This document shows, piece after piece, positions 51,610-63,543 of a stretch of 64,000 nucleotides of DNA (positions are counted from its first letter, which is position 1; every line of letters begins with the position of its first letter). The stretch comes from Pseudomonas sp. DG56-2 (GTDB lineage Bacteria; Pseudomonadota; Gammaproteobacteria; Pseudomonadales; Pseudomonadaceae). The stretch lies in contig NZ_CP032311.1 in NCBI RefSeq assembly GCF_004803755.1, forward strand, positions 3,612,501 to 3,676,500, read 5' to 3'. Below the pieces are notes generated by a model. The model was given only the letters and a program-made list of their open reading frames with translations. It was not told where the DNA came from and did no database searches. The translations under genes were made by a program, and so were the position numbers.

Positions 51610-52411
51610 GCCGCGACCACGCCGCATCCACAGCGATCGGCCGTGGCCATCCGCCCAACACCAGTTCGACCAGCTGGCCATGGCCATACTGCTGCACTAA
51701 CCCATGTGGCAGCTCGGCCCAGCCAAAGCCTTGCTCGGTCATTTCCAGCAGCAACAGGTAGTCCGGCGCCGACCAGACCCGACCTTGTGGTTTGTTTTCG
51801 CTGTCGGTGTAGGTGTTGAGGTACAACTGGCGATGGCTGGCCAAGTGCGCCTGGGTCGGTTGCTGCAAGGTCGCCAAGGGGTGTCCGCTGGCAACGAAAA
51901 TGCCCATCTGTGCTTGTTTGGGCAACCTGCGCGTGCCGATGTCGGGCGGGTAGCTCACTTGCGCCGCAAGCAAACCTACATGAGCCCGGCCGCTCTGCAG
52001 CAGGCTCAGGACATCGCCTGCCTCGGCGATCATGCACTCAAGCTCGATATCCTGGTAACGCTGCTCGAAGTGATGCATCACTTGATTGTCCGGCGTGAGC
52101 TGATACATGTCCGAAAGAACAATGGTCAGTCGCGGCTCAACGTTGTCAGCCAGGCGGATACTCAGCTCATCGAGCCGCTCACTGGCGGCGAGAATTTCCT
52201 GGACATGCCCCAACACCTTGCGACCGGCCTCGGTCAGCACCGGGTGACGTGCCTGGCGGTCGAACAGGCTGACGCCCAGGTCGGCCTCCAAATTGGCAAT
52301 TGCCGCGCTGACGGTCGACTGGCTTTTGCGCAATTTGCGCGCCGCCGCCGAAAAGGAACCCAGTGCCACGGCTTCGACAAAGGCTTGCAGTGCTTCGGGA
52401 GAGTAGCGCAT
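51551..52411 (-). CDS. LysR-family regulator of the PACE gene
   Basis: LysR factor of 286 residues from ATG at 52411 (MRYSPEALQAFVEAVALGSF). The HTH is SFSAAARKLRKSQSTVSAAI, then ANLEADLGVSLFDRQ. It is divergent from a PACE transporter gene 93 bases away, the same arrangement as AceR-AceI of Acinetobacter, where the LysR partner activates the exporter in response to its substrates. It overlaps the 3' end of the diguanylate cyclase gene by 59 bases. Confidence 0.87.
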   Translation of the reverse strand: MRYSPEALQAFVEAVALGSFSAAARKLRKSQSTVSAAIANLEADLGVSLFDRQARHPVLTEAGRKVLGHVQEILAASERLDELSIRLADNVEPRLTIVLSDMYQLTPDNQVMHHFEQRYQDIELECMIAEAGDVLSLLQSGRAHVGLLAAQVSYPPDIGTRRLPKQAQMGIFVASGHPLATLQQPTQAHLASHRQLYLNTYTDSENKPQGRVWSAPDYLLLLEMTEQGFGWAELPHGLVQQYGHGQLVELVLGGWPRPIAVDAAWSRLTPPGPAGLWLLDWLAREH

Positions 52412-52436
52412 AGGTGTATCGCTTTTATCGATGGAA

Positions 52437-52453
52437 CCTATTTTTAACATAGG
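52437..52453. promoter_or_regulatory. Inverted repeat in the LysR-PACE intergenic region
   Basis: CCTAT (52437-52441) and ATAGG (52449-52453) flank seven AT-rich bases, midway between the divergent starts. It is a candidate binding site for the LysR protein. Confidence 0.4.
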
Positions 52454-52504
52454 CAAAAAAGCGATGACAATCCTCCCATCGAAACCAACTGTTCAGGTGC
52501 TGTC

Positions 52505-52954
52505 ATGCTTGCTTCCAACAAAACCATCGTCGAGCGCATCGTCCACGCCGTGGGCTTCGAGGTCATTGCCGTGCTGATCTGCGCCCCTGTCGGTGCCTGG
52601 CTGCTCAATCGTTCGATGCTTGAAGTCGGTACCTTGGCGGTGGTGCTGTCCACCGTCGCAATGCTCTGGAACATGCTCTACAACAGCGTGTTTGACCGCC
52701 TCTGGCCTGTTGAGCGGGTTAGTCGCAGCCTCAAAGTGCGGGCCCTGCACGCCAGCGGCTTCGAAATCGGCTTTGTCGTGATCGGGGTTCCCATCGCCGC
52801 GCTGATGCTCAACCTGTCGCTGGTACAGGCCTTTATGCTGGAGATTGGCTTTTTCGCGTTCATGCTGCCCTACACCATGGCCTACAACTGGGTTTATGAC
52901 CTGTTGCGCCAGCGCTGGATCAAAGCCCGGAGCGGCCGTCTGCAATTGCAATAG
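52505..52954 (+). CDS. PACE-family efflux transporter
   Basis: Four-helix membrane protein of 149 residues, the normal PACE length. The repeat motifs are visible: RIVHAVGFEVIAVLI (1A, with essential Glu19) and WNMLYNSVFD (1B), then ALHASGFEIGFV (2A) and YTMAYNWVYDLL (2B). Characterised PACE proteins export chlorhexidine and other biocides and, physiologically, short diamines such as cadaverine and putrescine. That fits the surrounding polyamine genes. The divergent LysR factor is its likely activator. Confidence 0.88.
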   Translation: MLASNKTIVERIVHAVGFEVIAVLICAPVGAWLLNRSMLEVGTLAVVLSTVAMLWNMLYNSVFDRLWPVERVSRSLKVRALHASGFEIGFVVIGVPIAALMLNLSLVQAFMLEIGFFAFMLPYTMAYNWVYDLLRQRWIKARSGRLQLQ

Positions 52955-52993
52955 GCCCTGCATTCACCCGCGTTAATTCAGCGGGGGCTTGGA

Positions 52994-53049
52994 CTCGTGA
53001 AATTTATCTGGTAGTTTTTCATGAAAATATACCAATAAAAATTCACGAG
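52994..53049. promoter_or_regulatory. Nested palindromes upstream of puuB, candidate PuuR site
   Basis: TTTTCATGAAAA (53016-53027) is a perfect 12-bp palindrome. Around it, CTCGTGAA (52994-53001) pairs with TTCACGAG (53042-53049). The second arm ends eight bases before the puuB start. The XRE-cupin regulator encoded in the operon is the natural candidate to bind it. Confidence 0.55.
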
Positions 53050-53056
53050 ACTCGCC

Positions 53057-54346
53057 ATGTTCAAGCAATCCGCCCAGCATGTCGCCAGCTACTACGCTCA
53101 GACCTACCCTGGGACCATTCCTTTGCGCCCTACCCTGCAAGAGGGGCTGGATACCGGGGTACTGATCATTGGTGCAGGCTTCAGTGGCTTGCACACCGCC
53201 CTGCGCCTGGCCCTGGCCGGCCAGCGGGTGACGCTGCTGGAAGCTAGCCGGGTTGCTTGGGCCGCCTCTGGACGCAACGGCGGGCAAGCCCTGCTGGGCT
53301 GGTCGTGCGACATGCAACCGCTGGAAAAGGCCCTGGGTGTAGACCGCGCCCGGTACCTTTGGCAGAGCATGTGCTGGGCAGCCAGCGAAATGCGTGAATT
53401 GCCGGAACGCCACGGCTTCGACGTCGATTACCGACCCGGCAGCCTGTGGACGGCGGTACTGCCACGGCGGGTCGAGATGCTCCGTGAAGCTCAACGCGAG
53501 GCAGCAGAAAAATGGGGCTACGACGAGCTGCAGGTAATCGAGCGCGATGCTTTGCCCGAGTGGATCGACAGCCCCCGCTACCAAGCTGCGCTCTACGATC
53601 CGCAAGGCGCTCACCTCAATCCACTGAAACTGGCCCAAGGCCTGGCGGCCGCTTTTGAAGCAGCAGGCGGACGTCTGTTTGAACAAACCCGCGTGCTTGA
53701 CTACCGCGAGACATCCAACGGCTTCGTCGCCCGAACCGAACACGGCGAAGTGCGCAGCGACGTGCTGGTGCTGGCTTGCAATGCCTACATCGACAAACTC
53801 GACCGCCAGTTATCACGACGCTTGCTGCCGGTAGGCTCTTATCAGGTGGCCACTGCACCTTTGGATCCGGCCTTGGCGCACTCATTGCTGCCACGTAACA
53901 GTTGTGTGATCGACAACCAGTTCGTGCCTGATTACTTCCGCCTGACTCCGGATCACCGCTTGCTGTTTGGCGGTGGCTGTACGTACCTGGGCGGCATTCC
54001 CAAGGATGTTGCAGCTGCCACTCGGCCGGTACTTGAACGGGCCTTCCCGCAGTTGCGTGGAGTGGCCATCGACTACGCCTGGGGCGGACACCTTGACTGC
54101 AGCCTGCGCCGTACCCCGGACATTGGCCGAACCGGCCAACGTTATTGGCTGCAAGGTTTTTCCGGGCATGGCGTACTGCCCACCCTGGCCGGTGCCCGCG
54201 CCGTCAGCGACGCCATTCTCGGCGACAACCAATTGCTTGCGCTGTACCAGGGCATCGACAACGGTCACTTCCCTGGCGGCGATAGGCTCGCCGCCCCGCT
54301 GGAAGCCGCGGCGAAGGCATGGTACCGCCTGCGCGACAACCTTTAA
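53057..54346 (+). CDS. puuB: FAD-dependent gamma-glutamylpolyamine oxidase (PuuB-like)
   Basis: Flavoenzyme of 429 residues of the DAO family. The FAD-binding loop is LIIGAGFSGLHTALRLALAG near residues 37-56 (shown in full at 20 residues) with the second motif ASGRNGGQALLGWSCDM. The C-terminal fragment WGGHLDCSLRRTPDIGR is typical of glutamylpolyamine oxidases such as PuuB. It oxidises gamma-glutamyl-putrescine to the aldehyde. It is first in a three-gene operon with a PuuR-like regulator and a PuuA-like ligase. No PuuC or PuuD lies in the window. Confidence 0.82.
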   Translation: MFKQSAQHVASYYAQTYPGTIPLRPTLQEGLDTGVLIIGAGFSGLHTALRLALAGQRVTLLEASRVAWAASGRNGGQALLGWSCDMQPLEKALGVDRARYLWQSMCWAASEMRELPERHGFDVDYRPGSLWTAVLPRRVEMLREAQREAAEKWGYDELQVIERDALPEWIDSPRYQAALYDPQGAHLNPLKLAQGLAAAFEAAGGRLFEQTRVLDYRETSNGFVARTEHGEVRSDVLVLACNAYIDKLDRQLSRRLLPVGSYQVATAPLDPALAHSLLPRNSCVIDNQFVPDYFRLTPDHRLLFGGGCTYLGGIPKDVAAATRPVLERAFPQLRGVAIDYAWGGHLDCSLRRTPDIGRTGQRYWLQGFSGHGVLPTLAGARAVSDAILGDNQLLALYQGIDNGHFPGGDRLAAPLEAAAKAWYRLRDNL

Positions 54347-54358
54347 GAGGACAGCTAC

Positions 54359-54916
54359 ATGGACATGCAGGACGAAATCGAAGGACTGGCGATCCTGATC
54401 CGTGATCTGCGCAAACACCGCAACCTGACCCTGGGCGAACTTGCCCAGCGCATTGATCGTTCGGTGGGCTTCCTGTCCCAGGTCGAGCGGGGCCTCTCGC
54501 GCCCCACCGTGGCCGATCTGACCGCTATCAGTGAAACCCTGGATGTGCCCACCACCTACTTCTACAACCTGAGCAAACCCCGGGAAGTGGACTGGGTGAC
54601 GCGTCCGGGAGAGCGGCGCACGCTCTACTACGCCGGCGGCATCACCGACGTGCTGGTCTCGCCCAAACTCACCGGTAGTTTCTCCATGCTCGAAAGCCAT
54701 CTGGCACCGGGCGCCACCAGCGGTGAAGGCCACTTGAACGACAGCTCCGAACAAGGCGGCTTTGTGCTCGAAGGGCAATTGAGCCTGTGGCTCGATGACA
54801 GCGAAGACCCCGTGACCCTGGGCCCCAACGATAGTTTTCAGCTACCGCCACACAGCCAGTTTCGCTACGCCAACCTCACCGAGCAGCCAACACGGGTGCT
54901 CTGGGTATTCCGTTGA
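54359..54916 (+). CDS. puuR: XRE-cupin regulator (PuuR-like)
   Basis: Regulator of 185 residues: XRE HTH (about 10-65, LTLGELAQRIDRSVGFLSQV) and a C-terminal cupin_2 domain (about 105-183, GFVLEGQLSLWL and PPHSQFRYAN). This architecture is shared with PuuR, which represses polyamine degradation until putrescine binds. It sits 12 bases after puuB and 23 bases before the ligase gene. The palindromes at 52994-53049 are probable targets. Confidence 0.82.
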   Translation: MDMQDEIEGLAILIRDLRKHRNLTLGELAQRIDRSVGFLSQVERGLSRPTVADLTAISETLDVPTTYFYNLSKPREVDWVTRPGERRTLYYAGGITDVLVSPKLTGSFSMLESHLAPGATSGEGHLNDSSEQGGFVLEGQLSLWLDDSEDPVTLGPNDSFQLPPHSQFRYANLTEQPTRVLWVFR

Positions 54917-54939
54917 ACCACGCTGCAGGACCGCAATCG

Positions 54940-56292
54940 ATGACAACAACAAAAAGCTTTCCCGATCTGCTCACTGAAGTTCGTGAGTTTCGCACTCGAT
55001 TCCCGCAAGTGCGCTATGTCGATTTGATCAGCCTGGACATTCCCGGGCATTTCTATGGCAAACGCTACCCGATCGACATGCTTGAAAAAGTCGCCGCGGG
55101 CAGCCCTTTGAAACTGCCGCAGAACTGCGTGCTGCTGGGTACCCAGGGCGGCCTGTTTCCCATCGGCGATTATTGTTTCAACGATGGCGACCCGGACGCC
55201 CCTCGGCGCCTGATCCCGGGCACGCTCAAACCGGTACGCTGGGAGAATCAGCCATTGGGGCAAATGTTGATCAGCTCGGACGGCACCAACGCCCCCATCG
55301 AATTCGAACCACGGGAAGTGCTTGCCCAGGTATTGCAGCGACTGGAGCGTCGCGGCATTCGTCCGGTGGTGGCCTTCGAGCTGGAGTTCTACCTGTTCGA
55401 CCGCAATCTCAAGGACGGCTTGCCACAATTTCCCCGCGATCCGTTCAGTGATGACCCGGACGATCAACCGAACATGCACATCGAGCGTCTGTCGCGTTAT
55501 TCCGACGTATTGCGCGACATGGTTGAAGCGGCCAACGAGCAAGGCGTGGATGCCAACGTGATCACTGCCGAGCTTGGCCCCGGCCAGTTTGAAATCAACT
55601 TCGGCCACTGCGATGACGGCCTGCGCGCTGCTGACTGGGCGGCGCTGTTCTGCCGTAGCACGCGTGGGGTGGCGCTCAAGCATGGCATGCGCGCCAGCTT
55701 CATGAGCAAGCCTTATCTGGAAGCACCGGGCAGCGGCATGCACGTGCACGTCAGCTTGTATGACCGGGACGGCAACAACCTGCTCGCCGCTGATGACCAG
55801 CGCCCATTGCGCCATGCGGTGGCGGGCTGCCTGGAACTGCTGCCAAACTGCATGCCGATCTTTGCCGCCAACCACAACGCCATGCGCCGCTACGGCGCCA
55901 TGGTCAACGCTGCCAGCCGTGCCAGTTGGGGATACGAAGATCGAGATGCGTGCATTCGCATCCCCGAGTCCGACCCGCGCAACTTGCGTATCGAACACCG
56001 CCTGGCCGGTGCCGACGCCAACCCGTACCTGGTGCTGGCGGCTATTCTCAGCGGCATGGAGCATGGACTGGATGCAGGCCAAGAGCCTATCGCCCCCCTC
56101 AACGAAGATCGCGCCAGCGGCATCGAGTTCCCCAAGGACATGCTTACGGCTGTCAGCGCCATGCGCCAGCACCCTGTGGTCAACCAGAGCCTGGGCAGCG
56201 AATTTGTGATGGTCTACTGTGAAAACAAGCGCCAGGACCATCTGGCCTTCTTGCATGACATCAGCGCCCGGGAGTACCGCTGGTTCATGTGA
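54940..56292 (+). CDS. puuA: Gamma-glutamylpolyamine synthetase (PuuA-like)
   Basis: Glutamine-synthetase-fold ligase of 450 residues that joins glutamate to putrescine or another polyamine using ATP. Motifs are VDLISLDIPGHFYGKRYPID near the N-terminus, FELEFYLFDRNL, GPGQFEINF, MHVHVSLYDRDG and the C-terminal RIEHRLAGADANPYL. The ATG at 54940 follows AGGA nine bases upstream and is preferred over a TTG at 54913. Pseudomonads have several such paralogs with different polyamine specificity; which is used here is open. It closes the puuB-R-A operon. Confidence 0.83.
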   Translation: MTTTKSFPDLLTEVREFRTRFPQVRYVDLISLDIPGHFYGKRYPIDMLEKVAAGSPLKLPQNCVLLGTQGGLFPIGDYCFNDGDPDAPRRLIPGTLKPVRWENQPLGQMLISSDGTNAPIEFEPREVLAQVLQRLERRGIRPVVAFELEFYLFDRNLKDGLPQFPRDPFSDDPDDQPNMHIERLSRYSDVLRDMVEAANEQGVDANVITAELGPGQFEINFGHCDDGLRAADWAALFCRSTRGVALKHGMRASFMSKPYLEAPGSGMHVHVSLYDRDGNNLLAADDQRPLRHAVAGCLELLPNCMPIFAANHNAMRRYGAMVNAASRASWGYEDRDACIRIPESDPRNLRIEHRLAGADANPYLVLAAILSGMEHGLDAGQEPIAPLNEDRASGIEFPKDMLTAVSAMRQHPVVNQSLGSEFVMVYCENKRQDHLAFLHDISAREYRWFM

Positions 56293-56306
56293 TTGTGCAC
56301 ACCTGC

Positions 56307-56334
56307 TGCGGGCTCGCTCTGCAATCGGCCCGCA
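56307..56334 (+). terminator. Possible terminator after puuA
   Basis: TGCGGGC and GCCCGCA form a 7-bp stem with a 14-base loop, 14 bases after the puuA stop. Only TT follows, so it is a weak or factor-dependent end. Confidence 0.4.
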
Positions 56335-56396
56335 TTTGCGACAGATTGCGGGGCATGTCCGCTACTACTGGGTTAGATGACGTCTTTTTACGCAAT

Positions 56397-56813
56397 TCAC
56401 TTAGCGCCCAGGTCCTGGGCGAAGCGCAAGAGGTAACCGTCGGGATCGAGGACGAGAAAGTTTCGCTGTCCGCGGTGTTGATCATTCTGCCGGTACCAAC
56501 GTTCTTCAACCGCTTGGCGCAGTTCATACCCCGCCTCCAGCAAAGCATCCGCCAATGCCGAGGCGTCGGGGCATTCGATGGACAGGTTCATGCCGCGACC
56601 ATAAGGTCGCTCCAGTGGTCCAACACGCCACGGCGACTCGCTGTGCCAATCCTGCTCAAGCATGATCTGGCTGGCACCAAAGGAAAGGACGGCAAACTTG
56701 TCTTCTTCGCGCTGGTATTCAATTTTGAAGCCCAGCACCTCGCAGTAAAAGCGTAGGCTGTGTGCGAGATCGGAAACGATCAACTCTGGCACCAGCGCAT
56801 TCATTTTGAACAT
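56397..56813 (-). CDS. VOC-family (glyoxalase/bleomycin-resistance type) protein
   Basis: Protein of 138 residues with two beta-alpha-beta-beta-beta units: VPELIVSDLAHSLRFYCEVL at residues 8-27 and NLSIECPDASALADALLEAG further on, ending with FLVLDPDGYLLRFAQDLG. This is a glyoxalase/dioxygenase-like binding fold. The ATG at 56813 is used, with GGGAA upstream. No catalytic role can be assigned; a bleomycin-type ligand-binding protein is one option. It lies between puuA and a divergent GST. Confidence 0.83.
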   Translation of the reverse strand: MFKMNALVPELIVSDLAHSLRFYCEVLGFKIEYQREEDKFAVLSFGASQIMLEQDWHSESPWRVGPLERPYGRGMNLSIECPDASALADALLEAGYELRQAVEERWYRQNDQHRGQRNFLVLDPDGYLLRFAQDLGAK

Positions 56814-56885
56814 GTGTTGTTTCCCTTCCGTTATTTGCGCGCCAATCTACCCACAACTTCTTGAGCTAACCAGGAAATTGACCCT

Positions 56886-57725
56886 ATGAGCAAAGCCACC
56901 TACACCCCGCCCAAGGTCTGGAAGCATGACGCACCGTCGGGAGGCGAGTTCGCCAATATCAACAGGCCAACCGCTGGGCCAACCCACGACAAGGCCCTCC
57001 CGGTTGGCAAGCACCCATTACAGCTCTACTCGTTGGCGACACCCAATGGCATAAAGGTCACGATCCTGCTCGAAGAACTGCTGGCGCTCGGAGAAACCCG
57101 TGCCGAATACGACGCCTGGCTCATTCGCATCAACGACGGCGATCAGTTCTCCAGCGGATTTGTCGAGATCAATCCCAACTCGAAAATTCCGGCGCTGCTG
57201 GACCGTAGCGTGGAGCCTGCCATTCGGGTATTCGAGTCCGGCTCGATCCTGCTGTACCTGGCGGAAAAGTTTGGCCACTTCCTGCCCACCGAACCAGGCG
57301 CACGCACAGAAACCCTGAATTGGCTGTTCTGGCAAATGGGTGCCGCGCCCTATCTGGGCGGTGGCTTCGGGCATTTCTATGCCTATGCGCCGGAGAAATT
57401 CGAGTACCCGATCAATCGCTTCACCATGGAAGCCAAACGCCAACTCGACGTACTCAACCGTCGCCTGGCTGAAAGCCCATACTTGGCGGGTGACCACTAC
57501 ACCATCGCTGACATCGCGGTCTGGTCGTGGTACGGCCAACTAGCACTGGGCAACCTGTATTCGGCGGCAGAATTCCTCGATGTCCAGGAATACACCCACG
57601 TGCAACGCTGGGCCGAGGAAATCGCCAAACGTCCTGCGGTTCAACGTGGTCGGCGGGTCAATCGGACCTGGGGCGATGAAGCGAGCCAAGTACCGGAGCG
57701 GCATCAAGCAGCAGACCTGGACTGA
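56886..57725 (+). CDS. Glutathione S-transferase, YghU-type
   Basis: Protein of 279 residues. The thioredoxin-like GST N-domain is at about residues 45-130 (KHPLQLYSLATPNGIKVTIL, then INPNSKIPALLDRSV) and the helical C-domain at about 145-260 (DHYTIADIAVWSWYGQ). YghU-type enzymes bind two glutathiones or glutathionylspermidine and show disulfide-bond reductase activity. The long N-terminal extension (about 40 residues) is also typical. Single gene, no neighbours of obvious shared role. Confidence 0.87.
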   Translation: MSKATYTPPKVWKHDAPSGGEFANINRPTAGPTHDKALPVGKHPLQLYSLATPNGIKVTILLEELLALGETRAEYDAWLIRINDGDQFSSGFVEINPNSKIPALLDRSVEPAIRVFESGSILLYLAEKFGHFLPTEPGARTETLNWLFWQMGAAPYLGGGFGHFYAYAPEKFEYPINRFTMEAKRQLDVLNRRLAESPYLAGDHYTIADIAVWSWYGQLALGNLYSAAEFLDVQEYTHVQRWAEEIAKRPAVQRGRRVNRTWGDEASQVPERHQAADLD

Positions 57726-57881
57726 TTGGTTCGCCAAGCGGGGGAGCATTTCACCCATAACCAAATATGGGGAACTCCCCCCACTTTCCCCAGCGGCGCC
57801 TCGCTTTACCCCGTCCTACTTTCCCTTCAAGTCTTTGAACAACTGGGAGTTTTTTATTCAAGCGTCCTCGAATACCGGACT

Positions 57882-57896
57882 TGGTGCGGTTTTTGC
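57882..57896 (+). promoter_or_regulatory. Possible sigma-54 promoter
   Basis: TGGTGCGGTTTTTGC has the invariant GG and GC spaced by ten bases and matches the -24/-12 consensus TGGCAC-N5-TTGC well at the -12 side (TTGC) and in part at -24 (TGGTGC). It lies about 80 bases before the multicopper oxidase start. A GGGGA-AC-TCCCC palindrome at 57769-57780 could be an activator site. The rest of the gap 57726-57978 shows nothing else. Confidence 0.4.
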
Positions 57897-57978
57897 CCCA
57901 TGCCATCACAAAGTGGCAATTTGATATTTATTTGGGCAAAGCCGAAGAAACCGAACGGATAGGCACGAGGCAAACGCT

Positions 57979-61401
<3,423 letters not shown>

Positions 61402-61486
61402 CCCCTCCGGCCTCCCGCTCAGTGCAATCTGATCGGGGGGCTGGCATTCACGGCAATAGCCACAGACCTATCGGGAGGCAACTGTC

Positions 61487-62470
61487 ATGGGCTGGAGAAC
61501 CTGGTTAGCCCTCGGCCATCTGCTGCTGTCAGCTTGCAGCGTGGCGCAAGCAGGCGTCAGCGAGAACACCTCCGCTCAGCAGTGGGGGCAGGCCTATTTT
61601 CCCAACACCGCCCTGATTACTCAGGATGGCCAGCCAGTGCGCTTTTTTGATGACCTGATCAAGGACAAGGTTGTGGCGATCAACTTCATCTTCACCACCT
61701 GCACCGACTCATGCCCGTTGGAAACCGCACGCTTGCGCCAGGTGCAAAAACTGCTCGGCGACCGGGTCGGTCGCGATGTGTTTTTCTACTCGATCAGCAT
61801 CGATCCCGAAACCGATACCCCAGAAGTACTCAAACAGTACACGGAGAAATTCAAGATCGGTCCCGGCTGGCAGTTTCTCACCGGCAACAAGGAGGAAATC
61901 ACCTTGTTGCGACAAAAGCTCGGTCTGTTCATCAAGGGGGTCGATGACGGCCAAACCAAAGACCACAACCTCAGCCTGATTATCGGCAATCAAAGTACCG
62001 GGCGCTGGATGAAGGCCTCGCCGATGGAGAACCCCTACGTACTCGCCGACCGCCTGGGAAAAAGCCTGCACAACTGGAAGCTGGCCAGTACCGATACCAA
62101 CGAAGCTGCTGACGCCCCCAACGTGCGCCCACCCAGCATCGGTGAACAGATCTACCGCACGCGCTGCTCTTCGTGCCACACCCTCGGCGATACCGAGCAC
62201 GCGGGTATGCGCAGCATCGGCCCGGATCTTCTCGGCGTAACCCAGCAACGTGACCCGGCCTGGCTCACTCGCTGGCTGAAAGAGCCAAATCTGATGCTGG
62301 CAGAAAAGGACCCGCTGGCGATGCAACTGTTCGAGCAGTACAACCGCCTGGCGATGCCAAACCTGCGTCTGGGCGATGTCGAAATCACCGCGGTGCTGAC
62401 GTACCTGGATGAAGAGAGCAAGCGTATGCAAGCGCGGACGCTCGTCAAAACTTCGCAAACAGCCAACTAA
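61487..62470 (+). CDS. SCO1/SenC protein fused to cytochrome c domain
   Basis: Protein of 327 residues. A signal peptide ends near SVAQA (about residue 23). The SCO domain (about 40-205) has copper ligands Cys72 and Cys76 (CTDSC) and His160 (KDHNL). A C-terminal class-I cytochrome c domain (about 215-320) has the haem motif CSSCH at 227-231 and a distal Met candidate in LAMPNLRLGDVE. Thus copper chaperone and electron carrier are joined. It follows the multicopper oxidase by 85 bases and is inferred to load its copper or take its electrons. Confidence 0.88.
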   Translation: MGWRTWLALGHLLLSACSVAQAGVSENTSAQQWGQAYFPNTALITQDGQPVRFFDDLIKDKVVAINFIFTTCTDSCPLETARLRQVQKLLGDRVGRDVFFYSISIDPETDTPEVLKQYTEKFKIGPGWQFLTGNKEEITLLRQKLGLFIKGVDDGQTKDHNLSLIIGNQSTGRWMKASPMENPYVLADRLGKSLHNWKLASTDTNEAADAPNVRPPSIGEQIYRTRCSSCHTLGDTEHAGMRSIGPDLLGVTQQRDPAWLTRWLKEPNLMLAEKDPLAMQLFEQYNRLAMPNLRLGDVEITAVLTYLDEESKRMQARTLVKTSQTAN

Positions 62471-62485
62471 GCAAGGAGTTCTGCC

Positions 62486-62947
62486 ATGGTCGCTCGTCTC
62501 TTGGTTTTTGCCGCCCTGCTTGCAAGCAGCACCTTAAGTGTCGCGCATGATTATCAGGTCGGTGAACTGCTGATCAAAAGCCCTTGGTCGCAGGAGTTGC
62601 CGGTGGACCTGCCAGGCGGTTCGGCATATTTCAGCATCGACAATCTGGGTAGTGAATCCGACCGCCTGATCAGCGTCAGCAGTCCCCGCGCACAAAAGAC
62701 CAGCCTGCACGCTCAAGCGACCAGCGATGGCATGATGAACATGCAGCACATGACCACCATGGAGATTCCCGCCCACTCACAGACAATCTTCAAGCCTGGC
62801 GCCAACCATGTGATGTTGTCCGGGATGGAGCAACCACTAAAAGCCGGCGAACAGTTCCCGCTGACGCTGGAGTTCGAAAAGGCAGGCAAGGTGGAGGTAC
62901 AAGTAGACGTCCGGCCGGCGGATGAACAAACCGGCCATGTTCACTGA
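62486..62947 (+). CDS. Periplasmic copper chaperone PCu(A)C
   Basis: Protein of 153 residues with a signal peptide ending near SVAH (about residue 20). The copper motif H-x10-M-x21-H-x-M is exact: His75, Met86, His108, Met110. It delivers Cu(I) to periplasmic targets, usually with SCO proteins. It starts 16 bases after the SCO gene, completing the copper operon. The methionine-rich stretch GMMNMQHMTTM lies in the binding loop. Confidence 0.92.
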   Translation: MVARLLVFAALLASSTLSVAHDYQVGELLIKSPWSQELPVDLPGGSAYFSIDNLGSESDRLISVSSPRAQKTSLHAQATSDGMMNMQHMTTMEIPAHSQTIFKPGANHVMLSGMEQPLKAGEQFPLTLEFEKAGKVEVQVDVRPADEQTGHVH

Positions 62948-62966
62948 GTGCCCTGAGTTCGCCTGT

Positions 62967-63206
62967 CTAGCTCTGGTATTCCCGGGCCTTGGCGAGCGCA
63001 GCCTGGATAGCGGCACGTGCCTGCGGGCTGTTCTTCCAACAGGTAGAACCAACAAGCGCCGAGGCCTGGGTAACGATAGCCAAGGCATCTGCCTGGGCCA
63101 GTTCGGATAACGTCTTGAACCCCAGTTGTTCAAGGCGTTTGACCACGGTCGGGCCTACGCCCTTGACACTCAACAACAGTTGCGTTTCTTCCGCTGAAAA
63201 ACCCAT
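62967..63206 (-). CDS. Small helix-hairpin-helix protein
   Basis: Protein of 79 residues with a HhH-type motif in the first half (LLSVKGVGPTVVKRLEQLG, residues 11-29) and a second helical pair. Such folds bind DNA non-specifically or mediate protein contacts. The lone cysteine lies in VGSTCWKNS. The family is a short uncharacterised group. It is convergent with the copper chaperone gene, 20 bases away, with a short gap to the next minus-strand gene. Confidence 0.75.
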   Translation of the reverse strand: MGFSAEETQLLLSVKGVGPTVVKRLEQLGFKTLSELAQADALAIVTQASALVGSTCWKNSPQARAAIQAALAKAREYQS

Positions 63207-63239
63207 CTCAACTCCTTTTGATCTTCACCAACTAACGGT

Positions 63240-63470
63240 TTACAGCGATGGAGAACACTGCTCGCCCGGCCTCTCGACAACACTGGCGTAATGCGCTGTC
63301 GCCTGGAGAATCAAAGCGTTTCTTTCTTCAGTGGTTATCACACCCTGGCGTTGGAGCTTGTCCGCCATCTTCATCAGTTCTTCGTACTGTTCAACGCAAT
63401 TCATCTCGATCCCGGGTACTTCGAGCAGTCGATACCAAGAAGCCAAATTGCTGCAACTGTTGCTGTCCAT
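63240..63470 (-). CDS. Hypothetical protein of 76 residues
   Basis: Start ATG at 63470 is supported by GGAGGA eight bases upstream; an upstream GTG at 63485 falls within that site. The sequence is helical with WYRLLEVPGIEMNCVEQYEE in the middle and a C-terminal VITTEERNALILQATAHYAS. I do not recognise a family. It lies between the HhH protein and the sensor kinase on the same strand. Confidence 0.6.
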   Translation of the reverse strand: MDSNSCSNLASWYRLLEVPGIEMNCVEQYEELMKMADKLQRQGVITTEERNALILQATAHYASVVERPGEQCSPSL

Positions 63471-63543
63471 CACGAGTTCCTCCACTGATCATACTTCTGT
63501 AGAGGTAACGACGGCGGCAGAGGTTCATAGATTTACCCAGCCA

